A DNA stretch of 64,000 nucleotides, from NCBI GenBank assembly GCA_910587595.1, contig CAJULQ010000001.1, forward strand, positions 248,001 through 312,000. The letters run 5' to 3'. A model generated the notes under the pieces. The model was not told the DNA's origin. It did no database searches and saw only the letters and a list, made by a program, of their open reading frames with translations. The stretch comes from an uncultured Christensenellaceae bacterium. Its GTDB lineage: Bacteria > Bacillota > Clostridia > Christensenellales > Pumilibacteraceae. Position numbers and translations under genes: made by a program. Shown here piece after piece: positions 25,702 to 35,300 of this stretch (its first letter is position 1; the number at the start of each line of letters is the position of its first letter).

Positions 25702-28700
25702 TTATTTTTTCAGACGCGCGCGCAGTTTGTCGAGCACCAACGAATTGGCCAAACGGCGCACTTTGTCCGACTGTTCATCCACTTGAATGGTGGTGAACTC
25801 TTGCGGCAATATATCTTTCACGATCTCTTCCACTTCGCTGTGCGGCACGTTGCCGTCGCCGAGCTGTTGCACCAACTGTTCCATAATGAGTTTGTTGGCC
25901 ACTTGCTTGGCTATACGCGCGGCTATATCCATTTCTTCGCTCGTGGCGGGAATGGGCTGCTGTTCGGCCGCAAAGTCGGGATTGAGCGCAAAGCCGTTCT
26001 CGTCGTCCGCCTCGTTTGCTATGGCTATGCTGGTCGCGTCGATCTTAGACAGCAAGCTGTCGCCCGACAAGCCGTTTTCCTCGTTCTTGGGCGCGGCTTT
26101 GGGCGCCGATTTACGACGGTTGCCCGTGCCTTTGCCGCCCGACTTGGCGCGCGAAGGCGACTTTTTGGGCGCGGCTTGCGGCGCGGACGCTACGGCCTCG
26201 TCGTCTACAAAGCCAGCCAATTGGTTGAGTTCGGCCTTCAGATCGTTGATCGAACGCGACAAGGCGCCGCCGTCTTCGGGTTCGCGCTCCGCTATGGCGC
26301 CGATCTCCTCTTTGAGTTTGGATATCTCGCGCAAGATCTGTTTGTTGCCGTCGGCCGCGTTTTGTTTGCGCATATCCGCGCGCAACGCCGCCAATTCTTC
26401 CAACACGGCGCGGTTATCCACCGTTACGGCGCCGCCCGCGTTGCGTCCCAATTGAGCGCGCAGTTCTTCGAGTTCGTTGCGAATCTCTTCGCCGCCGACG
26501 GGCACGGAAAGCGCCGCCGCCAATTCGGCTTTGAGGTTTTCCATTTCTTCGCTGAAACGTTCGCCCGACGTTTGGCCGATATAGGCGTTTTGCCGTTCCA
26601 ACAGTTGCGCCATTTCGGACATGAAGTTGACGGTGGTGGCGTCGGCCGCGCGACGGTTGGCGATCTCTTCTTTCAGCGCCTCGATCTCGCGCAGTACGGC
26701 GTTGTCGTCCGCCTCGTTTTTGCTTTGTTTCCAAGCCGCGATCTCGCCGCGGATCTGCTCCAATTGCGCTTCGGTCTTTTCGCTGTCGTCGATAGCCATA
26801 TTGGTCAGCTTATCTTTGAGTTGCGAAAGTTCTTCGCTGAGCGCCTTGGTGTCTTCGGCTTGCTTGAGCACGGCCACTTCGTCGCGCAGTGCGGTGATCT
26901 CGTCGAGTATGATATTGTTATAGCTCTCATACACCACATCGCTGTTGGTGCCGTCGTTCACGTTGGCCATGCTGATGGCAAACAACTGATCGCGCAACGA
27001 TTGCACTTGCGCCACCAATTCCTCTTTGGTCTTGTCTTCTTGGGGCGCGGTGCGCGTTTTGTTGAGTTCGTCCTTAAAGGCTTGGAATTCGTCGCGCAAA
27101 GCAAGCACTTCGTTGATGATGCTGAGGTCGGGCTCTTCCTTGATGGCGCGCACGTCTTCGCGGATCACGCCCACCGTTTGCAACAGTTCGGCCGTTTCTT
27201 CGCTTTCCGTGCCCGCACGCAGTGCCGCCAACTCCTCGCGCAAGGCAAGGATCTCGTTGAGCACCGTTTCGTCTGTTTGCGGTTCGCTCGCCTCGGGCGC
27301 CGCCGCGGCATCCATTTGCGCGCGCAATTGCGCCAATTCTTCGCGCAAACCGAGCACTTCGCCGAGCAACGTTTCGTCCGTTTCGCTCTCCAGCACCGTA
27401 GGCGCAGCCAACTGTTCGCGAATGGCGGCCAACTCGGCGCGGATATCGGCCAATTCGTCGCTTTGCGCCGCGGGTTGCGTTTCCGCTTGCCGCATAGAAA
27501 GATCTTGCCGCAAAGCAAGCACTTCGCTATACAACTCGTCTACCGATACGGCATTGGGTTGCGCGGGCGCGGTGCGCAACATCTCTTTGATGTCGTGCAA
27601 TTCGCCGAGCAAGGCGTTGCCCGCCTCGGTATCGCCGCCCGTGGCCACATTGCTCACCGCCATCAACTGCAGATCGGCCAATTGGTCTTTCACGCTCTGC
27701 AATTCTTCGCTCACGGCGGGATCGATCACCGAAAGTTCTTCGAACTTTTCACTGACCATGGCGTATAGCTCGCTCTTGAATTTTTGCAATTCGTCGGCAA
27801 GCGCCGCTTTTTCGGCTTGCGCATCGCTTTCGCGCGCGTCGGCGGCCGACTCGGTCGCCACGGTAAAGTCGTTTTTGAGCGCGGCTACTTCGTCTTTTAC
27901 GTTGACGATCTCGTCAAGCACCACGTTCAACTCGTTGGAAACCGCCGAATCGCGCGCCGCGCCGTCGTCGGCCAAAGTGGTGCGACGGGAGATCATGTCT
28001 TTGAGCTCGGAGAGCGCCGACTTGATCTCGTTGATCTCGCCCGCTTGCTCGGCAAAACTCTCTTCTTTCAAGCCGTCCAGCTCGTTGTGCAAGCCGTTCA
28101 GCTCGTCCAAGATCACGGCAATGTTTTCGTCCGCTACCGCCGTGACCGGCTCGATGGTCTGCTCGCTCTTGGCCGTGGTCACGATATCGGTAACGTCGTC
28201 TTTATAGGCTTGTATCTCGTCGCGCAACGAAACGATCTCGTTGAGCAACATGTTTACTTCGTCGCTCGTGGGCGTGCCGCCGATGATGGTGGCGTCGGCG
28301 TCGTCGCGCAATGTTTTGATGTCCGAAATATCCGCTTTCAGTTCGGTGAGGTCGCCTTTGAGAGCCTCCAATTCGGCGGCCAAGTCGTTGTTGTCCATAA
28401 GGCGCGTGTTCTTCACGTCCTCACGTAGCGAAAGAATCTCGGCCACCGTGTCGTACTCGTCCATAGAGGTGAGCTTTTCTTTAATGGTGGCTATGTCGTC
28501 CATAATGAGCGACATTCCCTCGCTTTCGAGCGACGCCGTGATGGGGTCCTCTTCGGGCACGCTTTCTATATTGGCCTCGATCTGGTTGCGGATAAAGGTG
28601 ATGTCGTCTTGCATTTTCACGATGTCGGACGACGACTCCATGCCGAGATTGAGCCGCTCTTTCATGTCGGCGACATCGGCCATCAATATCTGCATATTGA

Positions 28701-31700
28701 GCGCATTGTCGTCGCTGGCGCCGCGGAAGAGTTTTTCTTTGATCTCCGATACGTCGGCGAGCACCGCTTTTACGTCGGCCGCCACCGCCTCGGCAACGCT
28801 GTTGCCGGCGCTGTTTTCCAACTGTGTCTTGATTTCGGTAACGTCGGCAAGCACCGCTTGAATGTCGGCCACCGTTTGTTCGGGCAAATCGTGCGCGCCG
28901 TCGTCGGCAAGCAACGCCTTGATGTCGGTAACGTCGGTAAGCAATTGCATAACGTTAGCCGACGTGATATCGTTGCCCGTAGCGTATTCGCTTAAGCGGG
29001 CGTCAATGCTTTCCACCGAGGCGCGCAAAGCTTTGTTATCCTCGGCCGCCAACGACTCGCCGAGCGCGGAGATCTGATCGATGATCAGTCCGAGCTGCGT
29101 AGCCGTTGCGTCCGCTTGTTCTTTTTGTTCGCTTTCCAGCGTGTTCAAACGCTCGCGCAAACCGCCGATTTCGGTTAGTAGCGCCTTTTGCTCTTCTTCG
29201 CTCGAAGCAGCCGAAGCAATGCTCTGCTCCAACTCCTTCATGTGCACTTGCTCTTTGATCTCGGCAAGCGCGGCGGCCGTTGCTTGGTTGGCCTCTTCGT
29301 GGGCGGCGCGGATCTCGTCCAGCCGACCCGAAATGGATACGATCTCGTCGTATACGTTGGCCGCTTGCTCGCTGTCGGCGGGCGGCGTGAGCTGTTCCAA
29401 AATGCGGCTGAGGTCGTCGGTCACGGCCGTTTGCGAATCGGCGGCCAACAACCCGTTGGTGTTCAAGATATTTTCCAGCGCTTCGCTCTTTTGCTTGATC
29501 TCTTCGAGCGCCGCGCCGATCGTATCCAACTTATCGGAAAGGTCTTGCGCCGATTGCGCGCGGCTGTCCGCATCGGCGGCGCCGCTTTGCTCCATGGCGG
29601 CCAATCTGTTTTCGAGCGCTTGCACGCTGTCGGCAATATCCGCTTGCAGGCCGGACAACTGCGCCGAAATATCTTCGTTGCGCAATCCCTCTTCACCCAG
29701 CGTTTGCGCATACTTTTCGGCTTGCTCGCGCACAAACGCCATATCGTCCAGCAATTTTTGCCGATCGGCGGCGCTGTTCGACGCGCTCTCTTCGTACGCG
29801 GCGCGGAAATCGATGATGCCGTCGAGCACGGCGGAGGAGAGATCGGACGACGCGATACCGTCGATCGCCGTCTTTATGTCGGCCAATTGCACGTTGATCT
29901 TTTCGGCCGCCTCGCCGTCGATCGCCGCAATATCGTCGTATAATTTATCGAACTGCGATACAATGTCTTCGTACAGTTTATCGAACTGCGCCGTCGACTG
30001 CAAGCTTTCGGGCAAGGAGAGCAGATCGGCGCGCAAATCGCCTATCTGCGTTATAAACATTTCTTGCTCCGCCAATTTCTCTTTCACGGCGGCCAGATCT
30101 TCGAGCGCCGCGGCTTGGGTGTCGGCGTTCGCCAACCCCGCGATCTGCTCGCCGAGCTTAGACAATATCTCGTTGGCTTGCGCCGCTACGTTGTCCGAAA
30201 TATCGGCGCTCGCGTTTTGCACCGTGGCCACGATATTGTCGGCAATGGGCGCGGGCACGTCTTCGTAGGCGGGCGTTCCCTCCTCCGAATCGGCCGCCAC
30301 ACCGCTTGCCAAGCGATTTTCGATACTCGACAACCGCGCGGTGACCCCCGCGATATTGCGTTGCACGTCCGCCGAAAGCGCATCCAAATTGACTTTGGCG
30401 TCTAACGTGACGAGCATGGCTTTCAATTCTTCGATGGTATCGTTGACCCCGTTTACCGCCGCGGGCCCGTCGGCCGTAACGGTAGCGGTGGCGGCAACGC
30501 CGTCGGCCGCCTCTACGGGCGCCGCCGACGCAAGTTCGGCCACCGAAATGCTCAGATCGGTAATGGCTTGCATGAGCGCGTTGATACGGTCGGAAACCGA
30601 ATCGCCCTCGGTGAAATGGAGCGCGTCCGAAGTGGGTAAAGGCATTACGGGCGCATACGAGATCACGTCGCCCACGCGAAGGTCGGCCAACTCGGCAATA
30701 AGCGCCTTGAGTTCGGTTTCGGCCTCGCGTTTTTCGGCCTCGCCTTCCATGGCGTTGCGCTCGCTTTGCAGTTTTAAGATATCGTCATACTGATCGGCAA
30801 CGGCGGTAACGTTTTTGGCGCCTTGCGCATCGTTGATGGCGGTGATCATATCGGGCAGATATTCGATCACTTGGTCTACCTCTTCGCGCTTGGCGCGTTC
30901 GGCAAACGAAATATATTTGTTTACGGCCTCTTTTTTGGCGCCGGACACCGTGATCTTGCCGGTGGCGGTGGCAAACGAGCACAACGAATCGAACACGGCG
31001 CGCTCAAGCGGCGTATCCAACAAATTCTTAAGCACGATCTCATAGGCCGACAGCGCGTCGGACGTGATGAAATCTTGCACGTTGACCGACGTAACGAAGT
31101 TTTCGAGCGCCTCCAACTTCATGCGGAAGTCGTGGCTGTTGGCAATGGTCACATGCAAAAGATCGAGGTCGGTATATGCTTTGAGCGCCATATTGACAAG
31201 CGCTTGCTGGTTGGGATCGTTGCTGCCCAGCATACCTTTTAACTCGTAAACCGAACGGATCACTTCGGTGAGATCCACGGTAGCGTTTTCGGCCTTGGCA
31301 TGCGCCAATTTTTTAAGCAATTTGGGATCGATGGCAGCCGTATTGTTGCTCGCGTTGGCGGCGTTTTCATTCACAGCCGCTTTGAGAGCGGTCACGGCGG
31401 CGTTTAAGTTCTCCAAAGCCTCGGAGTGGTCCACGCACTGCGGGCGCTCTTTCAACTCGCTTACAGCCGCGTTCAGCTCTTCCATGGCTTGCTTTTCGGC
31501 GGGTTGCGCCTCTAAAACGGCTTGCACCGCGGTCTGCAATTCGCTTAACGCTTTTTTCACGTCCTCGTTGGCGGCAACCGATTCCAAACGCGTTTTTACT
31601 TCGGCGATGTCCGCCAAAATGCGCGCGTCGTTATCGCGCGTGGCGCGCAATACCGTTTCGTTGATTCCCACCAACTTGCCGAGTTCTTTGCTCGTTACGG

Positions 31701-32334
31701 CGTTTTGCGGTTGCCCCTCCGGCAACAGCCCCGCCGTGCGGTTGGCTTCGGAAAGCGCGGGCGCGTTACGGGTTTTATCCGCGTCCTGCAATTCCTCGAT
31801 CCGCTCGTTGAGCCGTTTGATCTCCGCCAAAAACTGCGATTCGTTTTGCCGATTTTCGCGCTCCAATTCCTCTTTGAGCCGCGACATTTCCACGTGCATA
31901 GACTGCGAGTTCTGCGTTTTGGACAACTCGTCGCGCAAGCGGGAGATCTCGTTGTACATCACCACTTCGTTGCCGTTGTTTTGCGGCACCGAAAACAAAA
32001 GGTGTGGCTGTATAGACGGATACACGGGCTGCTGCATCGGCTGTTGCACCGCCGGCGGCGCCGTCATGTTGCGCTTTAAGTCGGCGAGTTCGTCAAGCAC
32101 TTGGTTGAGCCGATCGTCGTAGTACTGATCGTCGTAGCCGTCGTCGTATTCCTCTTCCGGCTCCTCGTCTTCATAGTCTTCGTCGTCGTACTCCTCGTCA
32201 TCGTACTCTTCGTCGTACTCTTCCTCGTCGTCTTCGTCGTCGTACTCTTCGTCGCGCTCGATTACTTCTTCTTCATACTCGTCGTAATCGTCGGAATCGT
32301 CCGCCATGGCAAGCTTATCCAATTCATCAAACAT
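25702..32334 (-). CDS. Giant cytoplasmic coiled-coil repeat protein with acidic N-terminus
   Basis: No known family is recognised. I chose the ATG at 32334 (2210 residues): GAGAGG stands nine bases before it but abuts the other in-frame ATG at 32343. There is no signal peptide or membrane helix. Residues about 15-78 are almost only Asp, Glu and Tyr. A Pro/Gln linker follows, then about 1900 residues of short helical units of 35-45 residues with the core L-x-E-I-x-x-L-R-x-E-L-x-x-L-K (for example VLNEILALREELAALRA). The units are separated by loops rich in Ala, Asp and Thr. A basic linker (about 2050-2085) leads to a compact C-terminal helical domain (DIAARIAKQVANKLIMEQLV ... VRRLANSLVLDKLRARLKK). 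It is likely an intracellular scaffold, co-transcribed with the next two giant genes upstream. Confidence 0.85.
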   Translation of the reverse strand: MFDELDKLAMADDSDDYDEYEEEVIERDEEYDDEDDEEEYDEEYDDEEYDDEDYEDEEPEEEYDDGYDDQYYDDRLNQVLDELADLKRNMTAPPAVQQPMQQPVYPSIQPHLLFSVPQNNGNEVVMYNEISRLRDELSKTQNSQSMHVEMSRLKEELERENRQNESQFLAEIKRLNERIEELQDADKTRNAPALSEANRTAGLLPEGQPQNAVTSKELGKLVGINETVLRATRDNDARILADIAEVKTRLESVAANEDVKKALSELQTAVQAVLEAQPAEKQAMEELNAAVSELKERPQCVDHSEALENLNAAVTALKAAVNENAANASNNTAAIDPKLLKKLAHAKAENATVDLTEVIRSVYELKGMLGSNDPNQQALVNMALKAYTDLDLLHVTIANSHDFRMKLEALENFVTSVNVQDFITSDALSAYEIVLKNLLDTPLERAVFDSLCSFATATGKITVSGAKKEAVNKYISFAERAKREEVDQVIEYLPDMITAINDAQGAKNVTAVADQYDDILKLQSERNAMEGEAEKREAETELKALIAELADLRVGDVISYAPVMPLPTSDALHFTEGDSVSDRINALMQAITDLSISVAELASAAPVEAADGVAATATVTADGPAAVNGVNDTIEELKAMLVTLDAKVNLDALSADVQRNIAGVTARLSSIENRLASGVAADSEEGTPAYEDVPAPIADNIVATVQNASADISDNVAAQANEILSKLGEQIAGLANADTQAAALEDLAAVKEKLAEQEMFITQIGDLRADLLSLPESLQSTAQFDKLYEDIVSQFDKLYDDIAAIDGEAAEKINVQLADIKTAIDGIASSDLSSAVLDGIIDFRAAYEESASNSAADRQKLLDDMAFVREQAEKYAQTLGEEGLRNEDISAQLSGLQADIADSVQALENRLAAMEQSGAADADSRAQSAQDLSDKLDTIGAALEEIKQKSEALENILNTNGLLAADSQTAVTDDLSRILEQLTPPADSEQAANVYDEIVSISGRLDEIRAAHEEANQATAAALAEIKEQVHMKELEQSIASAASSEEEQKALLTEIGGLRERLNTLESEQKEQADATATQLGLIIDQISALGESLAAEDNKALRASVESIDARLSEYATGNDITSANVMQLLTDVTDIKALLADDGAHDLPEQTVADIQAVLADVTEIKTQLENSAGNSVAEAVAADVKAVLADVSEIKEKLFRGASDDNALNMQILMADVADMKERLNLGMESSSDIVKMQDDITFIRNQIEANIESVPEEDPITASLESEGMSLIMDDIATIKEKLTSMDEYDTVAEILSLREDVKNTRLMDNNDLAAELEALKGDLTELKADISDIKTLRDDADATIIGGTPTSDEVNMLLNEIVSLRDEIQAYKDDVTDIVTTAKSEQTIEPVTAVADENIAVILDELNGLHNELDGLKEESFAEQAGEINEIKSALSELKDMISRRTTLADDGAARDSAVSNELNVVLDEIVNVKDEVAALKNDFTVATESAADARESDAQAEKAALADELQKFKSELYAMVSEKFEELSVIDPAVSEELQSVKDQLADLQLMAVSNVATGGDTEAGNALLGELHDIKEMLRTAPAQPNAVSVDELYSEVLALRQDLSMRQAETQPAAQSDELADIRAELAAIREQLAAPTVLESETDETLLGEVLGLREELAQLRAQMDAAAAPEASEPQTDETVLNEILALREELAALRAGTESEETAELLQTVGVIREDVRAIKEEPDLSIINEVLALRDEFQAFKDELNKTRTAPQEDKTKEELVAQVQSLRDQLFAISMANVNDGTNSDVVYESYNNIILDEITALRDEVAVLKQAEDTKALSEELSQLKDKLTNMAIDDSEKTEAQLEQIRGEIAAWKQSKNEADDNAVLREIEALKEEIANRRAADATTVNFMSEMAQLLERQNAYIGQTSGERFSEEMENLKAELAAALSVPVGGEEIRNELEELRAQLGRNAGGAVTVDNRAVLEELAALRADMRKQNAADGNKQILREISKLKEEIGAIAEREPEDGGALSRSINDLKAELNQLAGFVDDEAVASAPQAAPKKSPSRAKSGGKGTGNRRKSAPKAAPKNEENGLSGDSLLSKIDATSIAIANEADDENGFALNPDFAAEQQPIPATSEEMDIAARIAKQVANKLIMEQLVQQLGDGNVPHSEVEEIVKDILPQEFTTIQVDEQSDKVRRLANSLVLDKLRARLKK

Positions 32335-32370
32335 ATTTATCATCCTCTCTCTCGCGCCTTTCTTCCTTTA

Positions 32371-35300
32371 TTATTTTCTCGTAGGGCCCTTTCCCGTAGG
32401 GCGTGTGGGCCGCGTACCGGGACGGGGCGCGGGTCTTGCCCCCGGTCTTGCCCCCGGCCGTGCCGCGGGACGGGCGCCGGGTCGCGCCGCGGGTCTTGCC
32501 CCCGGCCGCGCTGCGGGACGGGCGCCGGGACGTGCCGACGCGGGTCTTGCCCCCGGCCGCGCGCCCGCTTTTTTGCGGGGCACGCGATTTACGCGTTCCG
32601 TTACTTTTTTCACGATACGACGCGGCTTTTGGTTGGCCAATTTCTTATAGCGCGACAGCTCGGCCGCGTGGCTCGCATCGTCCATGGATTTGGTCAACAA
32701 ATCGTTCAGCTCGGTAGACGTTTTTTCGTCTTCGTCCAAAGCCAACTGTATGGCGTAGAATTTTTCGCGCAACGCATTGCCTTGCTCTTCTTCGGTCACG
32801 TTTTTGAGTTCGGCGCGAAGGTTGGCGATCTCGGCTTTACGCTTGGCCACCTTTTCCTCGATACGCGCTTTGCGCTTGGCCTCTTCTTCGCTCAGTTTGG
32901 CGGCCTCTTCGGCTTGCCGCTTGGCTTCTTCTTCGGCCTCTTTGCGCGCTTTTTCGGCCTCCTCTTCGGCCAAACGCTTGCTTTCCTCGTTCTCTAACCG
33001 CAAACGTTCCGCCTCTTCCTCGGCTTCTTTACGCGCGCGCTCCGCTTCCTCTTCGGCCTCTTTGCGGGCGCGTTCCGCCTCTTCTTGTGCCTCCAAACGA
33101 GCACGCTCGGCCTCTTCTTGCGCCTCTAAGCGAGCTTTTTCGGCCTCCTCTTCGGCTAAGCGACGCGCTTCTTCGGCCTCTTGACGGGCGCGTTCCGCCT
33201 CTTCTTGCGCCTCCAAACGAGCGCGCTCGGCCTCTTCCTCGGCCAAACGGCGCGCCTCTTCCGCCTCTTGACGGACGCGCTCGATCTCCTCTTGCGCCTC
33301 TTGCCGCAAACGTTCGGCCTCTTCGCGCATCTTGTCGGCCTCTTCTTGCGTTTTGCGCTCGGCCTCTTTACGCGCCTCTTCGGCTTTTTCCAACGCCTCT
33401 TGCGCCAAACGTTCGGCCTCGGCGCGGCTTTCTTCGGACGCGCGCTGGGCGTCGGCTACCGCACGGTCGGCCTCTTCTTGCGCCAATTGCGCTTGCAGTC
33501 TGGCCTCTTCGGTGGCTTTTTTCTGTTGTTCCAAGATCTTTTTGAGGTTTTCGGACTCTATCTTCTTTCTGTCTTGCGAGATCACGCCGCTACCCGATTG
33601 GATAAGGTCGAGCGGATCGATAGAAGTGCTCACCTCGTGGAACCGTTCGGTGACGCGGTTGAACGCATCGGTGGCCGCGGCCAACTCGGCGCGGGCGTTT
33701 TCGATCTCCGCCTCGCCTTTGGTGCGGCATTCCAAATTGGCTTTGATACCCTCGGCGCGCACCATTTCCAACTCTTCTTCCAAGCGCTTGACTTCTTCTT
33801 GTTGCGTCATTTGCTCCATGGTAAGATTGAGTTTGGCGTCGTCGTCTTCGGTGGTTTGGATGGCGGCGTCCGTTTCGGCCAACTTGGCTTGCGCCGCCGC
33901 GAGCGCCTCTTCGGCCGTTTGCACGCGGTTGGCAACGTCGGCCACCGCCTCCATCACCATCACGTCCAAATTGTTCACGAGCGAATCGCACATGCCTTGC
34001 CAGTGCGCCACTTGCTCTTCGGCCGTCGCCTTTTCGTCCTCGGTGGCTTTCATGAGCTTTTCGTGCGCGATCTTTCCGATGATCTTGTCTTCGGCAGCGA
34101 TCACGTCTTCGAGTTCGATTTGCTCTTTATCGATAAACTCGTTGGCTTTGCGCCGCACCGAACTCATCTCGATACCCTTGTTGGTTTTGAGCGTGGTGTT
34201 GGCGGTCACGCCGCGGTCGAGATCGGAGATCTCTTTGTTGATGTCTTTGATCACGCCGCTCAGTTCGGTGATCTTGGAAGAATCGGTGGTGGAAAGCAAC
34301 TCGTTTTGCAACATGGCAACGCGCGTTTTGGCCGAGTCTTTGTCGCGCGCGGCCTCTTCTATGGCCGCAACGAGCTCTTTGATCTCGCCGTCTAACGTGT
34401 TCACCTTGAGCATCATGGGATCGAGCGTTTCCAACTGCTCGTTAAGCATAGCTTGCTTTCTGGCTTTTTCGGCCAGATCGGCGGCGCGTTGCGCATCGGC
34501 GCGCGCGGCCTCGAGTTCGAGATCGCTGGTGGCCACAAGCGCTTCGGTTGCCTCTTTCTTGTCTGCGTATTCTTCCGATACCTCTTTGATACGCACCAAG
34601 AGGCCGTTGCCCGCCTCCGCCTCCGAGCGTTTGCCCGAAACGGCGTCTTTATCCGACTGTATCTTTTCTTCCAATTCGGCGATCTCTTTACCGATCGCCT
34701 CTTTGGCCGACTTGCGGCGTTCCACCGCCATATCGGTGTTCTTGTCGTCCAGCTTTTGCTCGGACTCTTTAATGCCTTGCGCAAGCTCCTCTATCAAAGC
34801 GTTGGCGTCGGCAATTTCCGTTTCGGTCTTGCCGGTGGCCGCCGTGATGGCCTCTATACGCGAGTCTATAATGGCGAGTTCGGCGCGCAAACGCTGATTG
34901 TTGTATTCGGCCTCTTTGAGCTTTTTGATCTCGTCCGTCCAATCGTCTTGCGGCTCTTCGCGTTTCACGTCGGCGATCACGGGATCGCTCGGATCGAAAC
35001 CGAGAACGGCAATAAGAGGATCGATCTGCGGCGCGGGCTGGCTATTGAGAGGCCCCGTGCTGGGCACGATACCGGCGGCCTCCGCCTCGCGCTGTTTGAG
35101 CGACTTGCAAGCCTCTTCTATGCTCATGCCGTTGCGCACGTCTTCGCGGATACGCTCTTTCTCGCGCTCCAATTCGCGCTGTTGCAAATCTTTGCTCTTA
35201 TCGAACGTGCGTTTAAGCATGCCGCGCGGCTCGAATTTCTCTTCGTAGATGCGCAACAACAGCTCTTCGTCGGACAACGGAATATATATCTCCTCGTTGT

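Noticed and set aside
25783..34897. Long plus-strand frames rich in Ser or in Phe/Arg/His opposite the giant coiled-coil genes
   Set aside because: They mirror the Glu/Ala/Leu-rich codons of the real minus-strand genes; composition is repetitive and no family is recognised.
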